DNA of 64,000 nucleotides from Nocardioides sp. REDSEA-S33_B3 (GCA_001627335.1 LUPK01000055.1:24297-88296); one strand, 5' to 3'. Counted from the first letter of the stretch, positions 14,789 through 23,067 are shown. Program-made: numbers and translations. Notes: generated by a model from the letters alone, not told the origin.

Positions 14789-16498
14789 TCACGAGTCGCC
14801 CCGTAGGCGGTACTTGCCAGTGCTGTTTCCGTGTCCCGTGGCGCTCGGGTCAAGCTCGATCTGACCTGCATCGAGAAGGCGATCGAGGGCTGCCTGAAAG
14901 TGCTCGCGCTCACGACCAGCCAGGGCCTTTCGCAACGAGCTGGAGGCCAGCCAGTCGCCCTCTCTTCGCAGTCGTCGCACGAGCACCGAGCAGGCGCGCT
15001 TGACCGCCTCGTCGGCCTTCCGCTCGTCGATCCGCACCGCCCTGGATGCCTCGGCCTCAGCTCGTGCGGTGTTCTCCTCGGCCTTGCGCTGAGCCAGCAA
15101 TGCGACGACCTGGCCGCGCACTGCGGCGGACTTGCGGGCGATGACTTCGGACAGGTCCCAGTCCTCCTCGGTGACCTCGAGGCGGGAGTCGGCCAGCGCC
15201 AGGGCGGCGGCGACCTTGAGTCGCGCCAGGAGCGCGTGGCCGTCCAGTCCGTGCCCTTGGCCTCGCACGCGGGCGAGATGGGTGGTCTTGATGAGGTCGA
15301 CGGCGACATCACAGACCTTCATCCGCACGCCGCCGAAGGTGACGAAGCGGCCGAGATCGACCCCACCCCAAGTCATGGGCTGCGGCTCCGGGGGTGCGAC
15401 GTCGGGAGCGCCGGGGTCGGTGGCGGGCATCCATAGGAACCGCTGCGGGGTGCCGCCGTCGGCGTCGTCGAGCAGGCACGCCGCCCGAGCTGGCTGGATG
15501 CCGGCGACGAGGCAGAGCCGGTACTCGTGGGCGGGGATGAGGATGCGCTTGGTGGGGTCGGCGTACCCGAACCCGAGACCTTCTCCGGTCCATGCTGAGC
15601 GGAGCTGTGGCATGAGCGTGGCGCCACGTCGGTCGCCTTGGGCGGCGAGACTGTCGATCTCAGGGACCGAGAACAGCACGGCATGGTCGTCGTCGTTCCA
15701 CTTGAGTTCACCCTTGGCCCGGTGCATGTAACCGTGGGCGATGCCCTCGCCGGATCCGACGTTGTGGCTGACGATGCTCTTGCCGAGCAGGAGCGCCTCG
15801 GCGGCGACGGCCTCGGCGGCACCCTTCCCACTTCCCGACGGGCCGACGATCCCGACGAATTGGTTCAGGGAGGCCTTGCCGCCGATCGTGGGCGGCAGGC
15901 AGACCTGGTGAGGCGTGGCCGTGACGATCCGCGCGAGTGTGATCCCGAGGACGGCCCACGGCGAGACGAGGCGGGCGCGGGCGAAGTCATGGAGGTGACG
16001 CAGAAGGGGCCTGGCGTCCCAGAACGCGTCCTCGTCGGCCTGCTCGAGGTCGGGGGTGGTTGCTTGGGGCTGCTCGAGCACGGTGACGGTGGGGGCGTCG
16101 CGCAGGGTCGGCTCGGGGCGTCCGGCGCCTCCGACCTTGTTCTCGGCGCTCTCCCACTTCTGTTCGATGCGGCGGTCGTCGAAGCCGGCGTCGCGGGGTG
16201 CGCGCTGCTCGAGGTCTGCGCGGGCTTGGGTGTGGCTGTAGCCAGACCAGGGGCTGTTGGCGATCTCGAGGAGGTTGCAGGCAACGGAGAAGGTGGTCTC
16301 GTCCCAGTGCGGCGGGTGGCCGAGGGGGGCGAGCCGGCACTGGTCGAGGCGGGCGAGCTCGGCGTCGACGACGGTGCGGGCGTAGGGATGGAGTCCGTCG
16401 TGGTGGCTGCGTCGGATGGGGGTGACATTCGAGGACGTCGTCTCGACGACGGTGAGCTTCTGCGTCGCCTTGATGGCAGACATGAACGAGTCGACCAT
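14789..16498 (-). CDS. Phage P-loop ATPase, helicase-like partner of PrimPol
   Basis: A 569-residue protein. A Walker A motif GPSGSGKG lies at 219-226, with acidic segments such as FSVPEIDSL after it. The region RFLWMPATDPGAPDV resembles the DUF3987-type ATPases seen in plasmid and phage replication modules. The C-terminus (about 500-565) looks like a winged helix. Its start overlaps the PrimPol stop (ATGA), so primase and ATPase are made together, as in other phage and integrated-element replication cassettes. Helicase activity is inferred, not shown by a full motif set. Confidence 0.7.
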   Translation of the reverse strand: MVDSFMSAIKATQKLTVVETTSSNVTPIRRSHHDGLHPYARTVVDAELARLDQCRLAPLGHPPHWDETTFSVACNLLEIANSPWSGYSHTQARADLEQRAPRDAGFDDRRIEQKWESAENKVGGAGRPEPTLRDAPTVTVLEQPQATTPDLEQADEDAFWDARPLLRHLHDFARARLVSPWAVLGITLARIVTATPHQVCLPPTIGGKASLNQFVGIVGPSGSGKGAAEAVAAEALLLGKSIVSHNVGSGEGIAHGYMHRAKGELKWNDDDHAVLFSVPEIDSLAAQGDRRGATLMPQLRSAWTGEGLGFGYADPTKRILIPAHEYRLCLVAGIQPARAACLLDDADGGTPQRFLWMPATDPGAPDVAPPEPQPMTWGGVDLGRFVTFGGVRMKVCDVAVDLIKTTHLARVRGQGHGLDGHALLARLKVAAALALADSRLEVTEEDWDLSEVIARKSAAVRGQVVALLAQRKAEENTARAEAEASRAVRIDERKADEAVKRACSVLVRRLRREGDWLASSSLRKALAGREREHFQAALDRLLDAGQIELDPSATGHGNSTGKYRLRGDS

Positions 16499-17121
16499 CA
16501 GGCGGCTCCGCCGAGGGTGGTGAAGGCTGGGGTGCCGAGGAAGCGGTAGCGGCCGGGGTGGTCCTTGCTGCCGGCGGTGATGACGGACGGTGGGGCGACG
16601 ACGTAGCCGCCCTGCCCGCGGTAGTCGACGCCGGGGGCGATCCCGGCGCCGTTGCCGTCGCCGGTGGCGGGGACGTAGATGTGCATCCCGCCGGGGCGGG
16701 GGGTGAGGACCTTGGCGATCTGGCTGGCGTCGATGGTGGCGAAGACGCTGTCCCAGTGCTCGGCGCGGGACTTCTGGCCGAGGGGTCCGTCGATGTCGAC
16801 GACGTCGAACTTGTGCCCGGTGGCGAGTCCGATGTTGGCCTCGGGCGTGCGTGACCACCAGGCGCGGATCTGGTCGAGGTCGGTGGTGGCGTCCTTGAGT
16901 CCGTGGGAGCCGGGGAAGGGGTGCTTGCGGCCGGCGAGGAGCCGGAAGACGGGGATGTCGTGCGAGGCGTACCAGAGCGCGGAGCTCATGAGAGGGACGA
17001 GCGGCTTGGGGTTGTCGAGTCGCTCGACGTCGGCCTCGGCGGCGGCGATGCGGGCTGGGTCGCCTGAGTCGATGGCGTCGCGGAGGGCCTGTTCGGCTTC
17101 CTCCGGGGTGTGCGGGGTCAT
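16498..17121 (-). CDS. Bifunctional primase/polymerase (PrimPol domain)
   Basis: A 207-residue archaeo-eukaryotic primase-type protein. The metal-binding DID is at 109-111 (FDVVDIDGP), the nucleotide-binding GGMHIYV at 144-150, and the conserved DYRGQGGYVVAPPS near 166-179. Before them is the usual 'G.KhP....GlkdATtD...i..WW...p..niGlatG' stretch. It would start replication by making primers and may extend them. The ATG has a GGGAG site. It is coupled to the ATPase gene downstream. Confidence 0.88.
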   Translation of the reverse strand: MTPHTPEEAEQALRDAIDSGDPARIAAAEADVERLDNPKPLVPLMSSALWYASHDIPVFRLLAGRKHPFPGSHGLKDATTDLDQIRAWWSRTPEANIGLATGHKFDVVDIDGPLGQKSRAEHWDSVFATIDASQIAKVLTPRPGGMHIYVPATGDGNGAGIAPGVDYRGQGGYVVAPPSVITAGSKDHPGRYRFLGTPAFTTLGGAA

Positions 17122-17200
17122 CGTTGCTCCCTGATCGAATGTCTGAGTTCTCTGGCGGATTCCGCCGCCCACCGGCCGGGCCGGTGGGCGACAGGACCTG

Positions 17201-17632
17201 TCAGAACGGGGGCTGGGCGCCGGTCGCCGGGGCGACGGTCTGGAGCTCGGGGGCGAACGGGTCGCCCTTGGCGAACTCGGCCTGAGCGCGGGCCTTGGCG
17301 GCGTCGTCAGCAGCCACCGGGACGGTGTAGTCGCGGCCGCTGTTGGACTTGCGGGTCTCGACCTTCACGACGACGAGCTGCCCGATGTAGGTCTTGAGCG
17401 CGTCGACGTAGGCACCACCGAACAGCAGGGTGTCTCGGTAGACGGCGGGGCCGCCGGGGGCGTCGAGGTCGAGGATGTCGGCGCCGATCGCGTCGGTGCC
17501 GTTGGGCGAGTTCGAGGTGATGATCCCGGTCTTGTGCTCGAGCGCCTTGACGACGATGACGTGCCCGATGTTGTCCTTCGGGATGAAGCGGTCGCCGGGG
17601 ACCGGCTCGGTGAACTCTGCGAACTGAGTCAT
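17201..17632 (-). CDS. Putative phage single-stranded DNA-binding-like protein
   Basis: A 143-residue protein. Residues 10-100 look like an all-beta OB-type fold (DNIGHVIVVKALEHKTGIIT, then a later GQLVVVKVETRKSNSGRDYT). It is followed by an Ala-rich linker and a tail ending in QPPF, faintly like the acidic aromatic tip of SSB proteins. It lies between the PD-(D/E)XK nuclease and PrimPol genes. The assignment is by fold impression and context only. An AAGGAAG site precedes the ATG. Confidence 0.45.
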   Translation of the reverse strand: MTQFAEFTEPVPGDRFIPKDNIGHVIVVKALEHKTGIITSNSPNGTDAIGADILDLDAPGGPAVYRDTLLFGGAYVDALKTYIGQLVVVKVETRKSNSGRDYTVPVAADDAAKARAQAEFAKGDPFAPELQTVAPATGAQPPF

Positions 17633-17669
17633 GGTGCGTACTTCCTTGTCTTCTTGGTGGACCCCGACG

Positions 17670-18677
17670 TCAGGCCGACGCGGGGAGACTGGCGATACGG
17701 GCCTTGGCGGCCTCGGTGAGCTCGTCGGTCCAGATCGACGAATAGGTGGACCAGAGGCTGCGGATGATGGCTGGGTCGTCGCAGGCGGCGATCTGGCGGA
17801 GCACGCCGGCGCGCTCGTGGTCCTCGCGGGACTCGGTCTTGGCCTGGTCGCGCTTCTCGAGGTGCAGGGAGGGCCGCTCGGTGGGGCCGAAGGGCTCGAC
17901 GAGGAGGTTGCGCTTGTCGAGCCCTCGCTGGGCCCAGACCTGCTGGGCGACCATGACGGTCTGCCAGCCGGCCTCGAGGTCGATCCACAGCAGGTCGACG
18001 GTGTAGGCGTCGAGGTCGACGTCCATGACGATGCCGCGGTTGGTGGAGGCTCCGTGGGTGTCGCGGGCGCCGGTGGCGACGTCGTACAGGTAGGAGCGGG
18101 AGTAGATCGCGAGCTGCGAGGCGATCTTCTGGACGCCGTACTGGGTGTTTCCGGTCTTGGTGTCGCCGATGAACCGCTCGCCCTTGTAGGCGTAGACGCG
18201 GTCGGGGGTGCCGGCGACGAGGTGGGTGTCGAGGCAGACCTTGGACTCGATGTGGACGACCTTGAGGTCGCGGGTGGCTTCGCGGAAGGCGTCGAGGGTG
18301 CGGAGGACGTTGTCGGGGAGCCCGGCGGGGAGGTCGCCACCGCGGTCGACGATGTCGGTGAGTGCGTGGAACGCGGTGCCCTTGGTGGCCTTGGCGCCTG
18401 CCAGGGCGTACTCCTTGGCGTCCTGGCAGGCCCGGTCGAGGACCTTCTTGTCGTCAAGGTGGGCCAGGACGTTGAGGCGGAGGTCGTCGCGCTGGGCGAG
18501 GCCGGCGGCGACCTGGCGCTTCTCCCACTGCTGGAGCGTGTACTTGTCGGCAATGACGTCGACGTAGGAGGTGCAGCGTCGGTAGGCGACGGGCTTCCCG
18601 CCGCCGGCGGGGATGATGAGGGGTCGCTGCCAGCGGTCGCGGTCGAAGTCGCGCTCGGGGGTGTGCAGGGTGGTCAT
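17670..18677 (-). CDS. PD-(D/E)XK nuclease (RecB/Cas4-like exonuclease)
   Basis: A 335-residue nuclease. It shows KGTAFHAL (about 99-106), the catalytic GTPD at 156-159 and GDTKTG at 171-176 (D...D-x-K core), and the QxxxY helix at 188-192 (QLAIYSRSY). This is the standard layout of phage RecB/lambda-exonuclease-related proteins used in recombination and DNA processing. It overlaps the upstream HTH gene by 4 bp and is followed by the OB-like gene, suggesting a recombination pair. Confidence 0.8.
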   Translation of the reverse strand: MTTLHTPERDFDRDRWQRPLIIPAGGGKPVAYRRCTSYVDVIADKYTLQQWEKRQVAAGLAQRDDLRLNVLAHLDDKKVLDRACQDAKEYALAGAKATKGTAFHALTDIVDRGGDLPAGLPDNVLRTLDAFREATRDLKVVHIESKVCLDTHLVAGTPDRVYAYKGERFIGDTKTGNTQYGVQKIASQLAIYSRSYLYDVATGARDTHGASTNRGIVMDVDLDAYTVDLLWIDLEAGWQTVMVAQQVWAQRGLDKRNLLVEPFGPTERPSLHLEKRDQAKTESREDHERAGVLRQIAACDDPAIIRSLWSTYSSIWTDELTEAAKARIASLPASA

Positions 18678-19768
18678 GAGGCGTCCTCGGAGTAGTTCTG
18701 GGTCAGGTAGCGGTCGGGGCGGCCGATTCCGGTGCGGCGCTCGATGTCGAGCAGCGACCAGCCGGCGTCGCGGGCGCGGCGGACGATCTCGATCCGGTCG
18801 GCCTTCTTGATCCGTGCGGTTGTGTCGCCAGAGAGCCGGCGCAGTACGGCGGCCTCGTCGTAGTCGTGGGTCTCCAGCTCGAAGACCTGGGCGTCGTCGA
18901 GTTCGGGCAGCGGGAGCGCGGGGCCGACGTGGAGGCGGCCGCCGATCCGCAGGGGCGGCGGCCACCCGTTGCGGGCGGCGTGGTTGCGCGCCCGCGAGGC
19001 CGCTGCCCTCTCGTGGTGCGTCTGTTCGAGCGGCGCCTTCTCGGCGAGTTCGAGGTAGAGAGCGTGGACTCGGCGGGCCGTGCCGGCGGTGACCCGTCGA
19101 CGAGCTCCGGTGATGACGGGGTTGAAGTTTCCAGGCTGGATGTCGAGGAGTCGGCCGAGCGCCGACATGGACCAGCCGTTGGCGACAAGCGCCTGGAGGC
19201 GGCGGGCGGTGTCGGTGTTGTCGACGTAGGCGCCGTCGGCCAGGTCGAGTTCGACCGCTAGCAGGCGCTCGGCCACCGCCTTCGTGAGGCGGCGAGAAGG
19301 GTTCCTGCTGCTGCTGTCCGTCGGGCGCCCGTACAGCAGCTTCGACAGCACGCCGGTGGAAACGTTGGCGGCGACCCCGATCCGCTTCAGCCCCATACCT
19401 GCGGCCATCAGTCGCGTGATGTGATCACGAGCGGGCTGGGCGTCGACGAGGTTGTCCCACCGGCCGTACGCCTGCTGACGGACCCGGTTCTGCTCGTATG
19501 CCTTCACGGCCTCGCAGCACGGCGCGCAGCGGCAAGCGTCGAGGGTGTAGCAGGCATAGGTCCCGTGCTGGTGGTCGGCGATCTTGTGCAGGCACGGCTT
19601 GGGAGTGCGATCCACCTTGGCGGCGCGCAGACGTCCGCGTGCAGCCGAGGCGGCCTTGTTCAACCACCGGTGGCAGGAGTGACGGCGCAACGCGTAGGCG
19701 GCTCGGGCGTCGGAGTCGTAGGACCCGGCGAAGCCGCAGTCGCAGGAGACGGAGACGAGGGCGGTCAT
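18674..19768 (-). CDS. Large helix-turn-helix phage protein with Cys/His N-terminus
   Basis: A 364-residue protein. The N-terminus has CDCGF (9-13) and a CRCAPCC cluster near 79-85, suggesting one or two zinc sites. Several repeated HTH-like helices follow: LMAAGMGLKRIGVAANVSTG near 119-138, ALVANGWSMSALGRLLDIQP near 192-211, and RDAGWSLLDIERRTGIGRPD near the C-terminus. It would bind DNA through multiple modules. Similar unassigned proteins occur in actinophage early regions. It is co-translated with the nuclease gene. Confidence 0.6.
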   Translation of the reverse strand: MTALVSVSCDCGFAGSYDSDARAAYALRRHSCHRWLNKAASAARGRLRAAKVDRTPKPCLHKIADHQHGTYACYTLDACRCAPCCEAVKAYEQNRVRQQAYGRWDNLVDAQPARDHITRLMAAGMGLKRIGVAANVSTGVLSKLLYGRPTDSSSRNPSRRLTKAVAERLLAVELDLADGAYVDNTDTARRLQALVANGWSMSALGRLLDIQPGNFNPVITGARRRVTAGTARRVHALYLELAEKAPLEQTHHERAAASRARNHAARNGWPPPLRIGGRLHVGPALPLPELDDAQVFELETHDYDEAAVLRRLSGDTTARIKKADRIEIVRRARDAGWSLLDIERRTGIGRPDRYLTQNYSEDAS

Positions 19769-20058
19769 CGGACACCGCCGAGGAAGTGCTCGAGTTGGTG
19801 ACGTCCACTGTCGGTGATGTGCAGACGGCGAGGACCCTGTTCGGTGTCGGAGTTGCCGACGTAGGAGCGGGTCAGCCATCCGTGCGCCACAGCGGACTCG
19901 ACGCTGCGCTTGTTGTGTCCGATGGCCGGGGCTCCGATGCCGTCGTCGTGTCCGGCGTCGATGCAGTGGGCGACCTCGAGCAGGACGCAGATGACCGCGT
20001 CCGATGCGCGGAGCCGGGTCGGCGGGGCGTAGCCGTCGAATAGGGCAAGCTGGGTCAT
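19765..20058 (-). CDS. Small winged-helix-like phage protein
   Basis: A 97-residue protein, MTQLALFDGYAPPTRLRASD onward. Residues 45-92 (NKRSVESAVAHGWLTRSYVG, then RRLHITDSGRHQLEHFLGG) look like a winged helix of the 'helix, helix, wing' kind. Its ATG abuts the resolvase stop, and its stop overlaps the next gene's start. DNA binding is inferred. Confidence 0.55.
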   Translation of the reverse strand: MTQLALFDGYAPPTRLRASDAVICVLLEVAHCIDAGHDDGIGAPAIGHNKRSVESAVAHGWLTRSYVGNSDTEQGPRRLHITDSGRHQLEHFLGGVR

Positions 20059-20405
20059 CAGAAGCCCGCCTCTCGCAGCAGCTCGACGAACGTCTCGCCG
20101 TCCATGACGACGTAGCCGTGGCGGGCCGAGGTCTTGCCCTTGCGCTTGAGCCACGCGAACCCGAACCGGGCGCCGGCGTTGTCGCGCTCGACCAGGGCCT
20201 CATCGACCGCGGTGGCGAGGTCGTAGCCCTTGGTGTTCTTCGCCTCGATGACGACGCCGGGGATGCCGGCCAGGTCGCCCTTGTCGTTGACGCCGGCGAG
20301 GCGGCGACGCTCGGCGTGCGGCCAGCCACGCTCAACGAGGAAGCGGACGATCTCGGTCTCCCATGCGGTGCCGGCCTTCTTGGCGCTGGCGCGGTTGCGG
20401 GTCAC
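20058..20405 (-). CDS. Holliday junction resolvase-like nuclease
   Basis: A 115-residue PD-(D/E)XK protein. It has Glu16 (AWETEIV), Asp44 (KGDLAGIPG) and the E-x-K pair Glu54/Lys56 (VVIEAKNTK), the compact order seen in archaeal Hjc-like and phage resolvases. It would cut branched DNA before packaging. It overlaps the Cys-knuckle gene upstream by 4 bp. Confidence 0.75.
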   Translation of the reverse strand: MTRNRASAKKAGTAWETEIVRFLVERGWPHAERRRLAGVNDKGDLAGIPGVVIEAKNTKGYDLATAVDEALVERDNAGARFGFAWLKRKGKTSARHGYVVMDGETFVELLREAGF

Positions 20406-20566
20406 GCCTGCCCCTCCTGACGCCGGGCCTCGAGCAGGGCCATCAGCTCGGCGATGCTCACGCCGAGAGAGACCGGACCGCCCCGGGTGGACTCGGCCTC
20501 GGGACCGACGTGGGCGCAGCTGGGGCAGGCGCAGACGCCGACGGGGGTGGTGATCGACCAGGCCAT
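20402..20566 (-). CDS. Small Cys-knuckle phage protein
   Basis: A 54-residue protein with CACPSC at 12-17 and a C-terminal helix (GVSIAELMALLEARRQEGQA). It overlaps genes on both sides by 1-4 bp. It may be a small metal-binding adaptor; no family is recognised. Confidence 0.5.
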   Translation of the reverse strand: MAWSITTPVGVCACPSCAHVGPEAESTRGGPVSLGVSIAELMALLEARRQEGQA

Positions 20567-20733
20567 CAGCGGGTCACCTCGAGGGCGTCGTCGACGTGGC
20601 GGTCGAAGCGGACGCCGGCGCGGCGGTAGTGCTCCCTGCACGCCGCGGTGGCGAGCTGGTGGATCACGCCGGCCACGGCCAGGAGGCCGACGGCGACGAG
20701 GGCGCCGAGGATGAACCACTGTGCGGCGCTCAC
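20566..20733 (-). CDS. Small single-pass membrane protein
   Basis: A 55-residue protein from a GTG that overlaps the upstream stop as GTGA. Residues 5-30 (QWFILGALVAVGLLAVAGVI onward) form one transmembrane helix, followed by a charged cytoplasmic-type tail. Such early-region membrane peptides in temperate phages sometimes act in exclusion or membrane anchoring, but nothing specific can be said here. Confidence 0.5.
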   Translation of the reverse strand: MSAAQWFILGALVAVGLLAVAGVIHQLATAACREHYRRAGVRFDRHVDDALEVTR

Positions 20734-21182
20734 GAGGCGTCCCGCTGCTCGCAGTAGGAGCAGGACCACCCGGACTCGCCGCAGCGGCCGTCGTCGTGTG
20801 CCTCTCGTGCGCGCCGTTCGGCATCACACACGGCAGCCATCAGGGAGTCGACGGCGTCGGTGCCGGAGATGATGTGCCGGACCACGATCCAGTTCGACCG
20901 GTCCAGCCCGTCGCGGAGGGTGTCGATCGGGGGAAGGTCGGCGTGGCCGTTGAGCCAGGCGGCAACGGACCACAGCAGCTCCTCGCCGGAGGAGAGGCGG
21001 GGCCAGTTGCGGGCGAGGGTGGCGCGGCCACCACTGACGGTGATGGTGGTGCAGTCGGCGAGGGCGGTGAGGCGGCGCAGGTCGATGGTGGCGGTGACCT
21101 GGCCCTCGCGGACGGTGATGATGTCGGCGCGGCGGGCCTTGATCGCGTCCGCCTGTCGCTGCGCGAGGTTGGGGTGGGTCAT
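20730..21182 (-). CDS. Hypothetical phage protein
   Basis: A 150-residue protein, MTHPNLAQRQADAIKARRAD onward. It has a beta-rich N-terminal half, a helical second half and a terminal CGESGWSCSYCEQ Cys cluster (about 132-144). It begins just after a 9-bp hairpin and a short leader. No family is recognised. Confidence 0.55.
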   Translation of the reverse strand: MTHPNLAQRQADAIKARRADIITVREGQVTATIDLRRLTALADCTTITVSGGRATLARNWPRLSSGEELLWSVAAWLNGHADLPPIDTLRDGLDRSNWIVVRHIISGTDAVDSLMAAVCDAERRAREAHDDGRCGESGWSCSYCEQRDAS

Positions 21183-21204
21183 GGGACGATGCCTTTCAGT
21201 TCGT

Positions 21205-21240
21205 GAGCCCCGGTCTTGCTGTAGGAGGCGGCCGGGGCTC
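21205..21240. promoter_or_regulatory. 9-bp stem-loop in the leader of the 150-residue gene
   Basis: GAGCCCCGG at 21,205-21,213 pairs perfectly with CCGGGGCTC at 21,232-21,240 across an 18-nt loop. It lies between the stop of the tiny upstream gene and the ATG at 21,182. It may be an attenuator or weak terminator. No T-tract is seen. Confidence 0.35.
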
Positions 21241-21255
21241 CGGCTTGTTCTGGGG

Positions 21256-21381
21256 TCAGCGGCAGGCGCGGCGGACCACGGCGCCGGCGCTGCGGCCGGC
21301 GATGTAGGCGAGGGCCTGCAGGGCGAGCGTCGCGGCGCAGACTCGTGGCCGGATGTGTCCCTGCGGGGCGTGGGTTGTCAT
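21256..21381 (-). CDS. Tiny hypothetical phage protein
   Basis: A 41-residue frame, MTTHAPQGHIRPRVCAATLA onward. It has a short apolar helix (residues 15-29) and a basic end. The ATG overlaps the excisionase-like stop as ATGA, which is its main support. No family is recognised. Confidence 0.4.
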   Translation of the reverse strand: MTTHAPQGHIRPRVCAATLALQALAYIAGRSAGAVVRRACR

Positions 21382-21620
21382 GCCGACCTCGCGGCCGAGA
21401 GGGCCGTCTGACCGTCGATGGCGTCAGCGCTGTGCTGCTTGGTGCCGGCGACGTGGTGGGCCGCGATGATCTGCTCGACGTCGTCATCGGTGAACGCGAT
21501 CGTTCGGCCGACGCGGACGTGCGGCCAGCCGTAGCGGCGGGTCCACTCGACGACCTTGCGGTGGTCGACGCCCTCGCCGAGCTGAAGGCCGAGGGCCTTC
21601 GGGGATGTCAGGCCGATCAC
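21378..21620 (-). CDS. MerR-like / excisionase-type helix-turn-helix protein
   Basis: An 80-residue DNA-binding protein. The segment VVEWTRRYGWPHVRVGRTIA (about 23-42) followed by FTDDDVEQIIAAH is the winged HTH of the excisionase/helix_turn_helix family ('G.p..rvGr.irf...dve.w'). It could be the directionality factor for the tyrosine integrase, though it lies 7.5 kb from it, or an early regulator. It overlaps the Cro-like gene by 4 bp. Confidence 0.65.
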   Translation of the reverse strand: MIGLTSPKALGLQLGEGVDHRKVVEWTRRYGWPHVRVGRTIAFTDDDVEQIIAAHHVAGTKQHSADAIDGQTALSAARSA

Positions 21621-21871
21621 GAGGCGTTCGCCTTGATCTCGAGAGCGGTCGGGTCGCGGACGATGGCCTCGACGGGGATCTTGAGTGCGGCGGCGATGCG
21701 GTAAAGCACCTCGAGGCTGGCGTTCTTCCGCTCGTTCTCGATGTTGTCGAGGGTTGAGTAGGAGATGGACGCCTTGCTCGCGAACTCGCCGGGCTTCATC
21801 CCCGCCTTGATGCGGAACGCGCGGATCGCAGCGCCGTTGTGGCGGCGAGCCGGAAGGGATGTAGAGGTCAT
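21617..21871 (-). CDS. XRE-family Cro-like regulator
   Basis: An 84-residue protein with one XRE helix-turn-helix: RAFRIKAGMKPGEFASKASI (about 17-36), STLDNIENERKNASLEVLYR, then IAAALKIPVEAIV. It is the first leftward gene after the divergent control region, the usual position of a Cro-type or early-operon repressor. No ribosome site precedes the ATG, which is consistent with a leaderless early transcript. Confidence 0.75.
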   Translation of the reverse strand: MTSTSLPARRHNGAAIRAFRIKAGMKPGEFASKASISYSTLDNIENERKNASLEVLYRIAAALKIPVEAIVRDPTALEIKANAS

Positions 21872-22063
21872 GTGGAAGAGATTAGGAGGGATTCCGGCGG
21901 AAGGCAAGAAGAAACGCGGAAGAGATCGAGCAACACAGCATCAGGGCAGGTCAGCCCACCTCTCACGCGTGTAATTACGCTCAACGGCTTCCGGGCAGGG
22001 CCCTCGGAACCTCTTCCGGTCCTGCCTAGACTCTTCCGGCTTTCTGCTGACACGCTTCCTGCT
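21872..22063. promoter_or_regulatory. Divergent lysis-lysogeny control region with four GGAAGAG/CTCTTCC sites
   Basis: This 192-bp gap separates the leftward Cro-like gene from the rightward repressor-like gene. GGAAGAG occurs at 21,874-21,880 and 21,918-21,924. Its inverse CTCTTCC, each followed by GG, occurs at 22,011-22,017 and 22,031-22,037. Two copies face each promoter side, the arrangement expected of operator pairs. The region is less GC-rich than its surroundings. Exact promoter elements could not be fixed. Confidence 0.55.
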
Positions 22064-22627
22064 ATGAAGACGTACTCGCCAGAGCACTGGAGGGCACTCG
22101 GCAGTTGGGTTGCCGGGGCTCGCGTGCAGGCTGGATACAGCGACACGAAGAAGTGGGCCGCGACCGTAGGCCGGTCTACGCGACAGGTGTTGGGACTCGA
22201 GCGCGGCGAGGCCGTCGGACCAAAGACAATCGAAGCCGTCGCGCAGGCTCTAGGCGTAGCCGCGTGGGCCCTCTACGACACCCTCGAGACGGGCGAGGCC
22301 GCAGCCACCTGGAGCGAGCTTCGACTCCGGGCCGAAGCCGAACACCAGGCCGCTGTTGACCGGCAGGCTCTGGCGAGCCCCGAGGAGTCGAGTTACTGGA
22401 CTTCGCCTTCCGGAGACGAGGCTGACGAGCCGGTCACCTGGGCTCATATGGAGGATCGGCTAGGCGAACTAGAAACCCGCATTGCTCGCCTTGAGCGGAG
22501 CATGCTCCGCGTGATGGATGCCCGTGAGGGAGGTGATGGAGATGGAGACTCCGCCCCCACCAGCAAGCGCACCTTCCCGACCGTGATCACGGACGCGGCA
22601 CGCAACGACGAGGGCGCCGACGGCTGA
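22064..22627 (+). CDS. Putative prophage repressor, XRE-type HTH with coiled coil
   Basis: A 187-residue protein, MKTYSPEHWRALGSWVAGAR onward. The N-terminal HTH (about 8-65: AGARVQAGYSDTKKWAATVG, then STRQVLGLERGE) is followed by a linker and a coiled coil at about 127-150 (MEDRLGELETRIARLERSML) for dimerisation. The tail is acidic and disordered. It is transcribed away from the early operon, beside the ImmA-like gene, as in ICEBs1-type immunity cassettes. It lacks a LexA-like self-cleavage domain, so relief of repression would need another route. Confidence 0.7.
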   Translation: MKTYSPEHWRALGSWVAGARVQAGYSDTKKWAATVGRSTRQVLGLERGEAVGPKTIEAVAQALGVAAWALYDTLETGEAAATWSELRLRAEAEHQAAVDRQALASPEESSYWTSPSGDEADEPVTWAHMEDRLGELETRIARLERSMLRVMDAREGGDGDGDSAPTSKRTFPTVITDAARNDEGADG

Positions 22628-22659
22628 CTGTCGGCGGTCGTCCTTACCTTCGCCGGGTG

Positions 22660-23067
22660 ATGCATCCCTGGCGACGGCTACGCGAACTGGCCCACGTCAC
22701 CTTGCTCTGGCATGACGGCGGCCCCAAGGGCGTGACGAACTTCGCGGCCCAGACGATCAGCCTCCGCCGCGGCATGACGCAGGCGGAGCGCCGCAGCACC
22801 GTCCTGCACGAGTGCCTGCACATCGAACGCGGGCCGGCGCTCACGACTCTCGCTGCGCGCGAGGAGCTGCGCGTGGAGAAGGAGACGGCGCGACTCCTGC
22901 TGCCGGACATGCATCGCGTCGCCGACGCGCTCGCCTGGGCGCGCGACCTCGCCGAGGCCGCCGACGACCTCTGGGTGGATGAGCAGTTGCTCCGCTGTCG
23001 CCTTCGCCACCTCCACCCGTCCGAACGGGGCTACCTCCAGCAGCGACTAGCCGAGGATGGGCATTGA
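22660..23067 (+). CDS. ImmA/IrrE-family metallopeptidase
   Basis: A 135-residue zinc peptidase of the DUF955/ImmA group. The HECLH motif is at 50-54 (TVLHECLHIERG), with the usual 'GvtnfaaqtIsL..gmtqaErr.tvlHE' lead-in. An in-frame GTG directly before the ATG is an alternative start. In ICEBs1 and several phages ImmA cleaves the neighbouring repressor to trigger induction. The gene follows a repressor that has no protease domain, so the same role is inferred here. Confidence 0.82.
   Translation: MHPWRRLRELAHVTLLWHDGGPKGVTNFAAQTISLRRGMTQAERRSTVLHECLHIERGPALTTLAAREELRVEKETARLLLPDMHRVADALAWARDLAEAADDLWVDEQLLRCRLRHLHPSERGYLQQRLAEDGH

Noticed and set aside
14589..14792. 67-codon frame across the palindrome cluster, ending in an ATGA-like overlap
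   Set aside because: Its codons are mostly made of the repeats (HVHPGE and FVHPGD arise from them), and it has no ribosome site. Better read as a control region.
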